In this document: positions 44,071 through 55,140 of the stretch, in pieces | Position numbering within the stretch: the first letter of the stretch is position 1 | Layout: each line of letters opens with the position of its first letter | From: Diphasiastrum complanatum | Lineage: Eukaryota > Streptophyta > Lycopodiopsida > Lycopodiales > Lycopodiaceae | Assembly: GCA_029204225.1 (NCBI GenBank) | Contig: CM055095.1 | Span: 37,970,597-38,034,596, forward strand | DNA: 64,000 bases | Reading direction: 5' to 3' | Notes under the pieces: generated by a model | What the model was told of the DNA's origin: nothing | The model's database searches: none | Seen by the model: the letters and a program-made list of their open reading frames with translations, nothing else | Made by a program: the position numbers and the translations under genes

Positions 44071-44122
44071 CCCACGGCACAGGTGCCGTGGTCCAGGTGC
44101 CGTACCACGGCACACGTGCCGT

Positions 44123-44154
<32 letters not shown>

Positions 44155-44275
44155 CGTTTTTTCACTTAAAAATGACTTTTAAAATAATAATAATAATAAT
44201 AAAAAACAGGTGCCAAGGGTTCCACGGTTCCACGGCACCCGTGCCGTACCAGGTGCCGTACCACAGTACCTGGAA
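44071..44275. repeat. GC-palindrome module with poly-T core
   Basis: The left block has inverted pairs CACGGCAC/GTGCCGTG at 44073-44090 and 44106-44123. Then a run of 31 T (44124-44154), an (ATA)n stretch (about 44183-44201), and a right block with CACGGCAC/GTGCCGTA at 44231-44248. Flanking sequence is AT-rich. Foldback structure suggests a MITE-like or foldback element. Confidence 0.7.
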
Positions 44276-45540
44276 CTTTGCTTTTAGCAAATAAATACTT
44301 TCTGTCACAGTTATAGCCTTGGGCCCCATGTTATTATTGAAAATAGACCATATGTTTTCGACACTTGCGCTCTTTTATTGTTTATGCTATGACGATACAT
44401 TCGAATTAAAAAAGAAATACATGCATATCAGAGATAAATTGAATATATCTTGAGAGATTTCTTAGTGATAATAATGGCCACATGGCCATTACTGGGCCCT
44501 ACTGATTGTGTACAAATAGCAATATAGACACATGTAAGAGCCTCATTATGACTTTAGTCTTAAAACAATTCAGATCAGCTTAGCATTACAATAACTTAGA
44601 TTCAAGTTGTTTTCAGCATACTTGCAGAAATATCACTGCTGCTGTTCATTATCAATCTATCTACATAATAGCAGTGTTCTTTTTCTTCTTTGCAGATTCA
44701 ATAGATGGGTTGTTCATAACTTGATTTCATAGCACTTTTCATGCAAGAGTTGGGATCCTCTTCCTGCAGCATTTTGATCTTCAATTCTATTGGGCAGTAG
44801 AATTGATTGGTTAAAGTTTGTGAGTTTTAGCAGAAAAACCTAACTTTCTACTTATGATCTTAATCCTGTCTACAAATGTAGATTCTGAATCTGATATGAT
44901 CTTTGGCTTCCTCTCTTCAACTTGATAAAATTCCTAGTTTTTTATTTATATCAGATTCAAGAAGGCTAGGCTCCAAAAACTGATGTACTTCTTTTTTTCT
45001 AGCACTGTTCTTCCTATTATATGGTACTTTTAATGCACTTTAAAGATGATCACTTGAACTTGTTCGAAATTTCCTTAATGAATTTTCAATTGTAACTTCA
45101 TCTTTTTTATACTTTTCTTTGCACTTCTCATATGATTACATCACTGTTCTTCCTACAACACTCAACAGGGCGCTGCTAAATCTCTCTTTACAATTTCTTT
45201 AGCTAATTTCAAGAATCTGGGTTATTGCAAATTCACTTTTATGGACTTGTTTTCAATTTTCAGCTCTTCATAGGATCTGTTAGATCTCTAGCCTTCCTAT
45301 AGTAGGTTGCTAAACTTCCTATTTACAAACTGCATATTGGATGCCTAGACATTGGGGGGATCAAAGATCTAGCTATTAGCAATTGTGGGTGGTCAGGGAC
45401 TGACACTAAGTTGGCCAACCCCATTGCAAATGGATGCACATGGTTGTGAGGTGGCTAGAAGAGCCTACCAGAACTATATACTCCCTCCTTTCGGTTTTCC
45501 AAGCAATCATCATTTTTTAAGGTACTTTCTGGCATTCTTC
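44276..45540. other. Unassigned non-coding sequence
   Basis: Nothing recognisable except AT-rich unique-looking sequence. Weakly intron-like (T-rich, no ORF). Confidence 0.45.
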
Positions 45541-45657
45541 ACAGGTGTCGGAATCCAAATTTCCTTAATGGGGATCATCTTGAGAACAGATGGACAAACT
45601 GAAAGGGTCAACCAAATAGTGGAAGACATATTGGCAGATTTCTATGGCTATCTTTAA
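45541..45657 (+). pseudogene. Ty3/gypsy integrase scrap
   Basis: RTDGQTERVNQIVEDILADF matches the conserved TDGQTERVNQ.LED block just past the integrase catalytic Glu. Only about 35 codons are recognisable, ending in TAA at 45655. The neighbouring frame gives no more integrase. Confidence 0.65.
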
Positions 45658-46022
45658 AAGAAATCTAAAATCTCATATCATCTATGTCACTTGGTATTCC
45701 TACTCTGAAAATTGAAGCAACAGACAATTTGGTCTTTGATGTGCACATCTTGTTGATGGATTGCAAGGACAACCTGCTAAGGGCCCATAAATGGATGATG
45801 CTATGCCAATAAGAAGGGAAAGGTCAATTATGCTTCATTGATGCTAAATCTGTGATTCAATTTACAACTTGGTAGCAGAGAACTTTCAAGGGCGATCTTT
45901 TTCTTGCCAAGAGGGAGAAAGTATATGCCAACCCTTTCATTTTCCAAGAGAATTTTGGGCGCCCTACTTTATTTGCACTAATTTCTGCTTCAGAGCGGGC
46001 TGCATCATTACCATCGAACCCA

Positions 46023-46081
46023 CGGTTCTGAGAACCGCGGGCCTTGAGAACCGTGGCATGAACCGTGGCACGGTTCATGCC
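46023..46081. repeat. GC-palindrome module 2
   Basis: CGGTTCTGAGAACCG (7+1+7 inverted, 46023-46037), followed by perfect 13+1+13 inverted repeat arms GGCATGAACCGTG/CACGGTTCATGCC (46055-46081). Then 'attaattaatt' and T-rich sequence. Layout as in the module at 44.1 kb. Confidence 0.75.
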
Positions 46082-46289
46082 ATTAATTAATTATTTCTAT
46101 TTTTATCCTATTTCCCCCCGAAACCCTTCCCAATGGATTTTTTGGCCTTTTTGGTCTTTTTTTGACTTTTATTTGGGCTGTTTTTGAGGGTGGGCAGTAA
46201 AAGAAAAAGCCATTAATTGATTAATTAATTAAATGCTATGGTGGGGAGAACACTCCCTAAACAATTCTGGTTTTTTTTGGCCTTTTTTA

Positions 46290-46520
46290 GGGTGCTAAGC
46301 CCCAATCCTAGACCTAGCTTCCCTAGACGAACCAATATTCATGGGGTCAAGTGACCATAAATAGTTACTAGTGGTACAACCCACACCCAAGTACTAGGCT
46401 CCCGAGTCTTTGGGTATGCCATTGTAATGACCCGATAAGTAGGTCATCATGCATTGACCAAGAAAACCCACAATCATGTGGGCAGTGACTAGGGTTAGGT
46501 CCAAGAGACCGTCAGTTATG
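46290..46520. repeat. Dispersed repeat, copy 1 (related to 51865-52040)
   Basis: Shares ordered blocks 'acctagcttc', 'tcaagtgacc', 'gtacaacccacaccc', 'tactaggc.cccgagtc' and 'tgggca.tgactagggt' with 51865-52040 on the same strand. The second copy directly follows a gypsy chromodomain, so both are probably diverged 3' LTRs. Confidence 0.6.
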
Positions 46521-47050
46521 ATCAAAATCTCAGGTGTTGAATCAATGAAGCATAAAAGACAGCAATAGACTAAAGCCCTACAAGCAATAGACAAGACAAT
46601 AGGTTCTCCCACGAAGAGCCCAAGCAATACCAATCAATAATCTGAAAAATGAGTGTACAAATGCCCCTATAAATACCCTACCAATGAACCCTAAAATAGG
46701 AATTCAAAAGTAAAGGGAGGAAAAATGTGGAGGGAAAATAGTGCGCCCTCCTACGGGCCCCCACTCCACATATAAACATATAATAAGGGCCCAAGGCCAG
46801 TCAATGTCATAAAAAAGAACCCAGTGCAGGTCATAAGCATATAAAAAGGCTCTGGGGCCTGTACATGACTAATATAAAATGCGTAACCAGAAATATACAT
46901 AACCAACAGTAAATGTAAAGAGGCCTACGGAATATATGCAGAGTAGCCCAGTAGGCCTGTATCCAGTAGTCCGTAACTCTCCCTGGCTATAAAGAACATT
47001 GCCCCCAATGTAGGCAAAATAAGATAAGAACCAGTGCCAGAGAAAAATAC
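46521..47050. other. 3' untranslated part of gypsy element G and unassigned sequence
   Basis: No coding. A C/G-rich purine tract on the minus strand ('ggagtgggggcccg', about 46755) could be the polypurine tract of element G, but no copy of its 5' LTR is found here. Confidence 0.4.
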
Positions 47051-47054
47051 TGCA

Positions 47055-47999
47055 TCAAGATATCCCATCTGAGAAAGGAACATCAAGAGAAGCCGGAGCA
47101 TCCCGAGAAGCAATGGTAGCTGCAAGTGATCGAGCCTGATTAGCCACGATAGGGGTATGATAAAAAACATCAATGGGCTCCCAAGTAGCCTCCTCAATAG
47201 GACGACCATCTCACTGGACCAAAAATTGAACCTGCCGATGGCGACAACTATGCAATAAGCGCACCTGTAAAATAGCAGCTGGCAGGAATGGAAAAAGCTC
47301 TGGATCTGTAGGAAATGAGGAATCTCGAGGAGCATCATCCTCAATAGCAGCACGTAATAAACTGACATGAAAGATATCACAAGCCCGAGTAGCAGCAGGT
47401 AACTCAAGACGATATGTAACTGGACTGAGGCGCTCAAGAATCTGAAAAGGCCCATAATAATGCGGCGCAAGCTTCTCAGTAGAAGCAAGACCCTGTACAA
47501 AACGATGGCGAGCAAAGCGTAACCGGACAAAAACAGTATCTCCCTCTGCAAACTCAACATGGCGCCGATGACGATCAACAATGGTCTTGTACCGATGCTG
47601 AATATGTTGTAAATGAGTAGCAGCTCTAGTAATGATCTCCCGAGCACTCGAAAGATAAGATGAAATAGTAACAGGTGCATCATCTGGAGGAGCAGGTATA
47701 CCGGGTAGAACTAGTGAGTATCCATGAGCAAGCAGGAAAGGAGAAACACCTGTGCTGGAACTAACAGAACTGTTATAACTATACTCAGCCAAACATAAAT
47801 GTTGATCCCAATCACGACCAGAAGGAGAAACATAATGTCGTAAATAATCCTCCAATACACGGTTAATAACCTCAGACTGACCATCCGCAGAAGAATGATA
47901 AGCAGTGCCCATAAGTATCCTAACATCCAAGATACGCATAAGCTTTGTCCAAAAACCTGATGTAAACTTGGTATCCCGATTAGTAAGTATAGAATATCA
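47055..47999 (-). pseudogene. Gypsy G integrase C-terminus with chromodomain
   Basis: Minus strand: LTNRDTKFTSGFW, then AYHSSADGQSEVINRVLEDY (DGQ.E.N..LE block with the catalytic Glu), DWDQHLCLAEYSYNSSVSSS, EKLAPHYYGPFQILERLSPV (GPY/F motif) and CDIFHVSLLRAA. It reaches VQFLVQ, a TGA at a Trp position (47208-47210), and then DGRPIEEATWEPIDVFYHTP, the chromodomain-like end that targets insertion to heterochromatin in chromoviruses. Stop at 47055. Confidence 0.87.
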
Positions 48000-48019
48000 A
48001 AATGAAAGGACTATAAAAA

Positions 48020-49246
48020 CTAAAGCCAACGGTACTGACGATCATAAGCAAGCTGAGCATGGCATACAGCTAGATCAGGGGGATCAGGAACAGGCTCAGT
48101 GGGTGTGGCAAACTGATCAACAGGTGGGTCATCATCAAGAATATGACGGCATATGGCAAAATCAGGACTATCATTAGGTGTGTCAGCATCATGGAAATAG
48201 ACGGCAGTAGCAGTGGCAGGCTGTCGGCAATCACAGGCGATATGATCAAGACTCTTACAATTGAAACATAAGTGCTTCTCACGGATCTTAGACATCTCAG
48301 GCTGTGAGTAACGACGAACAAAAACAGGACGAGGAGAAAAAGGAGGACGTGGTGCAGAAGGAAGAGTGGACGAAGGTGAACTGACAGATGTGGGACTAGC
48401 AGAGGATGGAGAGGAAAAAATAGGACATGTGAAAGGACACGAAGGACGAGAAACAGAGGAAGAGATGGGAGAGTACTTGTGCTGCAGTGCGGTAGCAAGG
48501 GAGATGGCGTGAGAACGAGTGAGTGGAAAAAAAGAAGAAACATCATACCTGAGTGCGCCTCGTAGACCAGCAACGTAGTGAGAGATGAGCTCCAATGTAG
48601 AAATATCTGGGAATAGATAGGAAAGCTCTGTAAACCATGTCGTATAAGCAGCCAAGTCACCAGTGTGAGATAAACTGCGAAAGATGTCGCGTTGTCGAAT
48701 AAGCCACTGAGGATCAATCATCGCTAGGCGGAGTGCTATCATAAACTCTGTCCAACTAGCAAGGCCAGGGTGTGAAGCCGTCTGGCGAAACATGCGCCAC
48801 CAAGTAGCAGCACGGCCCTCCAAATGTAAAGCAGCCAAATGTATCCGCTGAATGTCAGTCTTAGGAAACATAAGGAAGTAGGTCTCAAGCTTAGAATACC
48901 AATTCTCGAGTTCATTCCCATCGGATGACCCAGAATACACAGTAAGCTGAACCTTATCCTTAAAGTCTCGTGGCAAAGGACCAGAAGATGAAGGAGTTTC
49001 GGGTGGTGGAAATGTACGTTGTGGGAGAAAAGGTGGAGATAGTGGAGAAACATTGGACTGTAATGATAGTCTAGCAATCTGGGCAGAAAGAGCAGTGAAC
49101 GTCTCTCGTAACTCCTGGCGTAAATCAGTGCGTACATCACTCATGGCTTCCCTAAGATGATCTCGGAATTCATGCCGTACTTCGTCAAGGTAAGTGGAAG
49201 ACGGTATGCGAGGCTCTGAAGATGTAGGGGAAGTATCCATGGTCAA
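48020..49246 (-). CDS. Gypsy G gag, 408 aa, intact
   Basis: Starts MTMDTSPTSSEP, with a second Met at residue 3. Residues ~20-60 are a charged coiled coil (EVRHEFRDHLREAMSDVRTD). Residues ~95-230 are the gag core (YSGSSDGNELENWYSKLETY, AATWWRMFRQTASHPGL and AAYTTWFTELSYLFPDI). A Ser/Pro-rich spacer follows, and a CCHC knuckle CFNCKSLDHIACDC lies at about 330. No stop or shift. It forms particles and binds RNA. Upstream, a 140-bp duplication repeats its start region. The frame ends shortly before the deletion junction. Confidence 0.9.
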   Translation of the reverse strand: MTMDTSPTSSEPRIPSSTYLDEVRHEFRDHLREAMSDVRTDLRQELRETFTALSAQIARLSLQSNVSPLSPPFLPQRTFPPPETPSSSGPLPRDFKDKVQLTVYSGSSDGNELENWYSKLETYFLMFPKTDIQRIHLAALHLEGRAATWWRMFRQTASHPGLASWTEFMIALRLAMIDPQWLIRQRDIFRSLSHTGDLAAYTTWFTELSYLFPDISTLELISHYVAGLRGALRYDVSSFFPLTRSHAISLATALQHKYSPISSSVSRPSCPFTCPIFSSPSSASPTSVSSPSSTLPSAPRPPFSPRPVFVRRYSQPEMSKIREKHLCFNCKSLDHIACDCRQPATATAVYFHDADTPNDSPDFAICRHILDDDPPVDQFATPTEPVPDPPDLAVCHAQLAYDRQYRWL

Positions 49247-49470
49247 GGAATGCAGGAAGTGAAGAGAGTGTAAGAAAAGCTTAATATCGGAGGGAGCGGA
49301 CTTTTGTCGTCACCTCAAATACGCTTTAGGTAAGTGGAAGACGGTATGCGAGGCTCTGAAGATGTAGGGGAAGTATCCATGGTCAAGGAATGCAGGAAGT
49401 GAAGAGAGTGTAAGAAAAGCTTAATATCGGAGGGAGCGGACTTTTGTCGTCACCTCAAATACGCTTTAGG
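49191..49470. repeat. Perfect 140-bp tandem duplication over the gag G start
   Basis: 49191-49330 and 49331-49470 are identical over 140 bp. The unit holds the gag initiation codon, the first ~18 codons and about 85 bp of leader. The extra upstream copy makes a short reading frame (MTMDTSPT...STYLKRI-stop) ahead of the true gag start. Confidence 0.95.
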
Positions 49471-49599
49471 TACGCAAATGACACTAAGAGCAAGAAAGGA
49501 AATGACAAATGTCAAGAAAAGGTGTGGAAAGCAAGGAAAAACCAGCAAAGATACCTCTCGATAGAGCTCCAAGCGTGTGCGAAGAGCTGGCTGGAAAAT

Positions 49600-49810
49600 G
49601 TGACCACAAGGAGAATGAAAGTGGGCGCTGGACAGCCTCCAATCAATGCTGAAAATATGGCTAGAAATCTGTGGAAAACGTGATGAAATAGGGCGATGGA
49701 AAGCCTCCAATCAAAACTGAAATATGGCTGAAACTCTGCTGGAACAATGGCTGAAAAATGTGATGAAGTAGGGCACTGGACAGCCTCCAATCAATGCTGA
49801 AAAGATGGCT
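49600..49810. repeat. Minisatellite, about 3 units of 65-80 bp
   Basis: The motif 'gggc.(c/a)tgga(c/a)agcctccaatca' recurs at 49623, 49690 and 49772, each followed by 'a.atatggctg' and 'gtgatga' segments. It lies in the gag leader of element G. Confidence 0.8.
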
Positions 49811-51087
49811 GGGAATCCTTTCCCTGAATCAAATGGAGGATTCAAAAAAAAAAGAGGGAAAAGGATTTGGAACTTGGGCGCCGGAAATAATCTGCCCAAA
49901 AGTTCAGCGAACGAGTCATCCACACTGGACTTGAAATTGGCATTCAGTTCATCCACTTCTATTACCAAGTGGAAAAATTGCTCCTTGGTAACCAATTCGT
50001 CGAGTTCTTCGGCGAACTGTTCCTGTTCTTCCATTCCATAGGTTCTTTCCCTTTATTGTAAGCCAAGGCTTCTGTTTCAAGTTCGTCAATGCCTCTCTCC
50101 GGGGGTTGATCAGGTCCCTGAGGAGCAGTCATTTTCAGAACTGAAAGAGAGGTACCTTAACTTCTGGAAAAAAAGTCAAAAAGACTAATTTACAACTGTA
50201 CAAGGGAAAGGAAAGATGACTTAGCTATTTTTGAGGACTGTACTTCCAAAGAAAAATACAAAGAGGAACCCTCTCAGCTCTTTTTCCCAAGATTTCAGAC
50301 CTGCAGTCCCGGAAAATCCCAGTTTGAAGCTCCAAAACGGTGCCAAAATTCCCGGTTCTCGAGTAAAGTAGCTCGCTGATCTGATTTCAGATGTGGGGCT
50401 CCAACAAACTGAGTAAAAACCGAAAATATGCAAGAAAAATCCGGAATTTCTGATGTCCCTGCCCTCGCTGTCTGGATAGCAACTTGTTTGGCCCAATTTG
50501 TCCAATTTAAGGCTCAAAAGCCCGCTTGCTTCTCTGATTTAGCCTCAGCTGGTAGGTCGCTGATCTGAGGGCTTCTGTAGGTGCCAATTTTCAGATGTCT
50601 GAGCTTCAATTTGAAGGATGAAGCCTACAATCAGCTCGTGATGGTCTTCTCAGACCCTGCCACCTGAAATCCTCTTCTAACTTTCAAAACTTGCTCAGCA
50701 AATCACAATTGAACTTGATTTTGCAGCGATGGTTCTACTGGCATTCCTCTGTCCAAAATCCACTCAACAATTTCAGTTTGGCACTTTAAAATCGGGGTTT
50801 AAGCACTCTTCTGATATCGCTGGATCTGCCCCTCAACTTCGGATTTCTATTCCCTCTGAAATCCAGAAATTACTCTCTGAAGACGAGGCATAGCTGGGTG
50901 TTTTCTACAGCAATGGATCTGTCCTAGAGATCTGACTCAGATTCCAACTAAAAGGAAGATGATTCGATGGAAATTTCCACAGTAGAAAGCTACTCCTTCA
51001 GCGCTGGATCTATCTCTCTTATTTACCAAAATTTCAAGAGATTCTGAGCACTCTCTCTATGCTACTTAGCTCCCAAAGATGGAGATG
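49811..51087 (-). other. Leader of gypsy element G
   Basis: Between PBS and gag. Minus-strand open frames of ~100 codons (for example at 50034-49711, EEQEQFAEELDELVTKEQFF) are acidic but match no family. Loose repeats of 'ctgatttcagatgt...gct' type are present. Confidence 0.5.
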
Positions 51088-51099
51088 GCTCTGATACCA
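51088..51099 (-). promoter_or_regulatory. Primer binding site of gypsy element G
   Basis: Minus-strand TGGTATCAGAGC, one base from the LTR edge at 51101. Confidence 0.88.
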
Positions 51100-51100
51100 G

Positions 51101-51510
51101 TGTAATAGATCCTAACACCACAGTAGGGCAAACACTAACTGATCCACCCAACCTTGCCTACTCCCTGATATAGAGTAAGCACCTCCTAGCCCAGTGTGAG
51201 GACTAGTAGCATGCAACTACCAAGTGTCGGCCACGTGGCACTGACGTGGCCGACTGCACGTCGGGACCCAATTGGGGGCCCTGCCTTGCTGACAGGGTCC
51301 CTAGACTGTGTTAGGGCCGCCATGGCTATGGACCGTGTTGGGGCACACTACTCACACTGTCTTGCCCTGTTGGTCGTGTACGCTGAACACGACCCTGACT
51401 GTGGTATCTGACCTATCTGTGTTCTCTGGGGTTCGGCACTGGTCACGAGCTCGTAACAGTGACTTAGTGTTTCCAAAAGTGCTTTCCAAGTCGAAGATAA
51501 TGCGCCACTG
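51101..51510 (-). repeat. 5' LTR of gypsy element G (outer edge uncertain)
   Basis: Starts TGTAATAGATCC next to the PBS. GC-richer than its surroundings, with 'ggccacgtggc...gacgtggccgac' near 51230. The outer edge lies somewhere before 51525, where an unrelated gypsy integrase begins. Confidence 0.55.
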
Positions 51511-51524
51511 GTAAGTGTAAGAAA

Positions 51525-51864
51525 CTAACACCAAGGTATTGTGGACCATGGAAAGTCATTAAGAAAATTGTGAGGTTGCCTATAAGTTAGAACTAGTTCA
51601 ATGATGTAAAGTGCTTGAAGAAGTGCTTACATCAAGGTGACAACCAGGCTTGGTGTCACTAGAGGAAAAAGATGCCTCGGATCCAACATGTATCCTAGAT
51701 ACGAGAGAGAGGTGATTGAGAAATTGTATCCTCCAAGAGTATCTAGTTGCATCGCAATGATTCCCCCTATTTGATGCTACTTAGGAAAGTCATTACAAGC
51801 TAGGTCAAGTGTACCTTGAGTTTGTCATTGAGGACCAATGACTTTCTTGAAAAGTTGTGTATGT
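51525..51864 (+). pseudogene. Gypsy integrase C-terminus and chromodomain fragment
   Basis: Plus strand, frames shifting: KLTPRYCGPWKVIKKI (GPY/F motif), VAYKLEL, TRLGVTR/QPGLVSLEEKDASDPT, then DTRER.LRNCILQEYLV and DATW-like residues. This is the ending of a second gypsy chromovirus on the opposite strand to element G. Several stops. Confidence 0.7.
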
Positions 51865-52040
51865 TAGCCCCCAGTCGTGAACCTAGCTTCTCCCTGATAG
51901 ACCAAGATCCAAGTGAGTCAAGTGACCGTCAATAGCAGTACAACCCACACCCCAATACTAGGCACCCGAGTCCTTGTCATGCATTGCCCAACTCAACCAA
52001 CAGTTAGGTGGGCAATGACTAGGGTGAAGCGTCTAGTCAT
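51865..52040. repeat. Dispersed repeat, copy 2 (probable gypsy 3' LTR)
   Basis: Begins right after the chromodomain fragment and is homologous in blocks to 46290-46520. Probable 3' LTR of the element whose integrase end lies at 51525-51864. Confidence 0.55.
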
Positions 52041-53342
52041 GGCTGGGGCACGAGGGTGGTTAAACATAAATTTGGCGACATATTCATGGATCGTGACCGA
52101 CATGGTATGCCAAGTGGATTGATCGCCTACACATGGACGCCATGTGCTATAAGACTTGAAAAGAAGGTAGCTATGCTTAAAGGTTGGTCTATGGATGGGA
52201 CGAGATCATTCTCTCACCAAGCTAGTTGGTTTGTGCAGGGGCTTGGAGAGCAAGCAGCCTGACAAGTAGGGTCCAACATTGTCCCCAAATCATGTCCCTA
52301 GTTTTGGTGTTTGCTTTTCCTTTCCTATAACCAATCATGTTCCTTTTACTAGTATAATGCATAAATCTACCTTAATTGTTCAATGGTTATGTTTTAAAAA
52401 TTAGCACAAAGCTAATAAATATCCATCTAAGCCTTGTTGGGCCAAAGTGATCTATTAGCTTCAATAATTAAAAGGTGGATCTAGCTTTAGATTCCACAAA
52501 GATATTATAAACAAGGAAAATTGGCCACACAAGGGCTGAATGTTTTATGGTACCTTTTGAATTGCCTTTTCGAGCCGTGTTTGAATCGGGTCTGAATCAG
52601 CTTCTCCAGGTTTCTACCTTAGTTTCTACCCCCCCTCCCTTAGTTTCTACCCTTCGATTATTTAAAAAACAAGTGCTTTCTTAGTGTTAATGGGTAACAT
52701 GTAGATTTTAATTCGTGATTAATCAATCGTGAAATTTGAATCCTAGCGTGCAACTCCGAAGTCTTGTTACCTAACAATACCTATCACCTGTGGTTTAGGG
52801 TTCTTGATCCATCTGTCTGAATTAGCAGTTTTAGCTATGATCTATCTGAAATCATCTATGACATTAGCTAGCAACTACCAACTTCCATACATGACTAGAA
52901 AGATTGATCATTGTTACTCGTCACTCAAAGCATTAATGTCACACCATACATATTACAATGTACAATGAAACACTCGAAAAAACCCTCAAGGCTCTCTCTC
53001 TCTTTGTGAAAAATGCAAAAAAAAAAAACGGTTTGAACCGTTTTTTTTTAAATTTAAGGTTTTTTTATTCGGTTCGAACCGGGCCGATTCGAACTGGCAA
53101 TTCGACACAACTATGCAAGGGCTAATGCATAGTTAATAGAGTCAAGACTTTACATGATAGTTATGTATAGTTAGGTTTCAAAGTTGTCTATGAATAGCTT
53201 AGTTCCATCATCATCTAGATTGTGACAGACTTGGAAAATTGTTATGGATAGTTCCATACTTCTCTATATGCATGCCTTGCAACTACTTTTGGGACTCAAC
53301 TATTTTATAACATTTTTTTATTAAATTTAGACACACCCTCCA
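52041..53342. other. Unassigned sequence with GC-palindrome module 3
   Basis: No gene recognised. Contains a hairpin of A-run plus CGGTT/AACCG plus T-run (53017-53049) and the 12-bp palindrome CGGTTCGAACCG (53070-53081). Otherwise AT-rich. Confidence 0.5.
53017..53100. repeat. GC-palindrome module 3
   Basis: Hairpin 53017-53049 (A-run, CGGTT, TG, AACCG, T-run) followed by CGGTTCGAACCG. The arrangement of GGTT..AACC palindromes beside homopolymers mirrors the modules at 44.1 and 46.0 kb. Confidence 0.7.
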
Positions 53343-53803
53343 TGTTACGTCCATGTCCAGTATGTGGGATTCGGAATAATTCCTGACATGGATAGCCGAT
53401 ACTCCAGTGTATAAGGTTGTTAGTTACGCCACATCATTTCGAGCTTGGTCGGTAATGTAATTAATAATCTTATGAGGGCCCAGACCTATAATTGGACTTA
53501 TGGAGCACTTGCATGGTGTTTGACTGCTATTATGCAAGAATAGGAGATCAATTGCTTTTGATAGAATTGGAGGGATCCTAGAGGGAATATTCTCTATCTT
53601 TTGGAGATTATATAACCTGGTGGAACTCGCCCTACTCCTCATGAGCCAGGATCTTCTCTTGCATTCAATCACCATGGCTTGGGGGTGAAGCGGTTAAGGA
53701 TTTGACTATCCGTTTCCTGTTGGTTGGGTGGTTTGGCTCCACAGGTGTCCTTTTGGTTACATGCAACAGGATCTAGGTAGATCTTTATGCGGCGATCCTT
53801 ATA
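53343..53803 (+). repeat. 5' LTR of gypsy I (461 bp)
   Basis: Closely similar to 56272-56753 over its length. Contains 'ggagattatataacctgg' as a TATA-like box at about 53605 and 'gttggttgggtggtttggctcc' near the end. Confidence 0.88.
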
Positions 53804-54910
53804 GTGGTATCAGAGCAAGGCTTTGCATCGATCAGCAGGTGGAGTTGCTTTTTGCTTTTTCCCAACTTTTTGGTATTTCCTCCTTGCTTTTTACTTCTGG
53901 GTGGTGGAATTGACCTCCAAGTGGCTTCTCTGATTTTGGTTTGCTTTTAGCATAGTGATCATTATTATGGAAATTTTCCACAAAAAATGATGGAAATTTA
54001 TGTATTTTTGATGGTTTTTTGCGGTTTTTGAGCTAGTATTCCATATTTTGGCTTGAAATTCATCAAAGCTACTGTTCATGAACGTTTTTCAATGGTCAGA
54101 AAACATGGGTTTTTTGGTGGTTTTTCAATGTTTTTGGTGATATTCATAAAATCCATGGCTAATATTTTGCATGCACGTTTTTAGAGGTGTAATGATGTTC
54201 TCCTAAGGTTGTCATGAAGTTTGATTAGAATTGGACACCATTAAGAGTCTCAAAAAGTCAAAAAATAGTGTATTTTTGAGGTTTTCTGAGCATGAATAAC
54301 TCTCGATAGGTGGTTTGAACCTGCTGGATTTTCGTACAAGCTGAAAGATATGATGGATTGCCTCTAATTTGAGCCATCATGGACCCAAATGCCTCTCTAA
54401 TGAACCTTAGAAGAGTGCTTGTAACCTCTGATTGGATGCATATTGGACTGGAGTTGGATTTTTGACAATACCACCTAGAAAAAATGTGCCTTCTGTTAGA
54501 GCCTTTACTCCCTGTCCCGGTTATTTACAGTTTTCAGAGACACATGTCCGTTTTGTAATTATTCTAATTACTGAAATGGCTAAGTCACCAGCCTGTGGTG
54601 ACTTTTGTAAGTAAATTGTAAATAAACTGTAATTAGTTGGCATTGGACCTCAGAGAGTCGTGCTTAGCTTTGGCATGTGATACTGGGTCATTTATTAGGA
54701 GTGGCTGGACTTGGTAGGATGCATGTGGAAGGAATGTCCACGGAATCCAATGCGGACTTCATTCAATTTGCTAGTGAAACATGCACGAGTACCTATGGCT
54801 ATTGAAGGATGAACTCCAGGGAAGTACTCTTCATCTTGTGAAACTGTCGATGATCAGGTAAGGTTGATGTTATTTCTTTTGCCACAATTGTTTAAAACGA
54901 TGCAACACAT

Positions 54911-55140
54911 GTATCAATGTCCAAGTACTTCTTGATTGTTATGATTGGACAGATGTGTGGCATGGATGTGTGTGTTCTATTTGACACTCCTTCCATAACG
55001 TACTTGACTCTGATTGAAAGGTTGAATGTGAGCACACAACCATCCCTGTACCAGTACACAGTTGTGAGGGTTGATGGAAAGGGTAGGTGGGGGAGGTTTC
55101 AGGGTTGTGGTTATGCCATTAACCATTTAGAGTTAGGTTA
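54911..55140 (+). pseudogene. Gypsy I protease-like scrap
   Basis: IVMIGQMCGMDVCVLFDTPS, then ITYLTLIERLN, aligns in pattern with the gypsy aspartic protease (VLFDSGA.HSFIS), but the DSG triad is DTP. Low certainty; the rest of the frame is unmatched. Confidence 0.4.

Larger units (their letters stand above)
47055..51100 (-). mobile_element. Ty3/gypsy chromovirus G (gag plus integrase/chromodomain, pol core deleted)
   Basis: From right on the minus strand: PBS TGGTATCAGAGCC (51088-51099), a 1.9-kb leader, gag (49246-48020), then a direct join to the integrase second-Asp region (about 48000), integrase C-terminus and chromodomain-like tail (to 47055). Protease, RT and RNase H are absent, so a single internal deletion of perhaps 3 kb is implied. 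The 5' LTR starts at 51101. No 3' LTR was found. Gag is intact, the rest has one stop. Confidence 0.88.

Noticed and set aside
46925-47683. 252-codon leucine-rich minus-strand frame
   Set aside because: It is a shadow of the gypsy G integrase in another frame; the integrase frame carries the conserved motifs.
48070-49140. Leucine-rich frames of 215 and 133 codons, membrane-protein-like
   Set aside because: Alternative frames of the intact gypsy G gag; the hydrophobicity comes from the pyrimidine-rich strand.
53065-53100. tRNA B-box-like GGTTCGAACC
   Set aside because: No A box, acceptor stem or cloverleaf could be built. The motif is part of a palindromic repeat.
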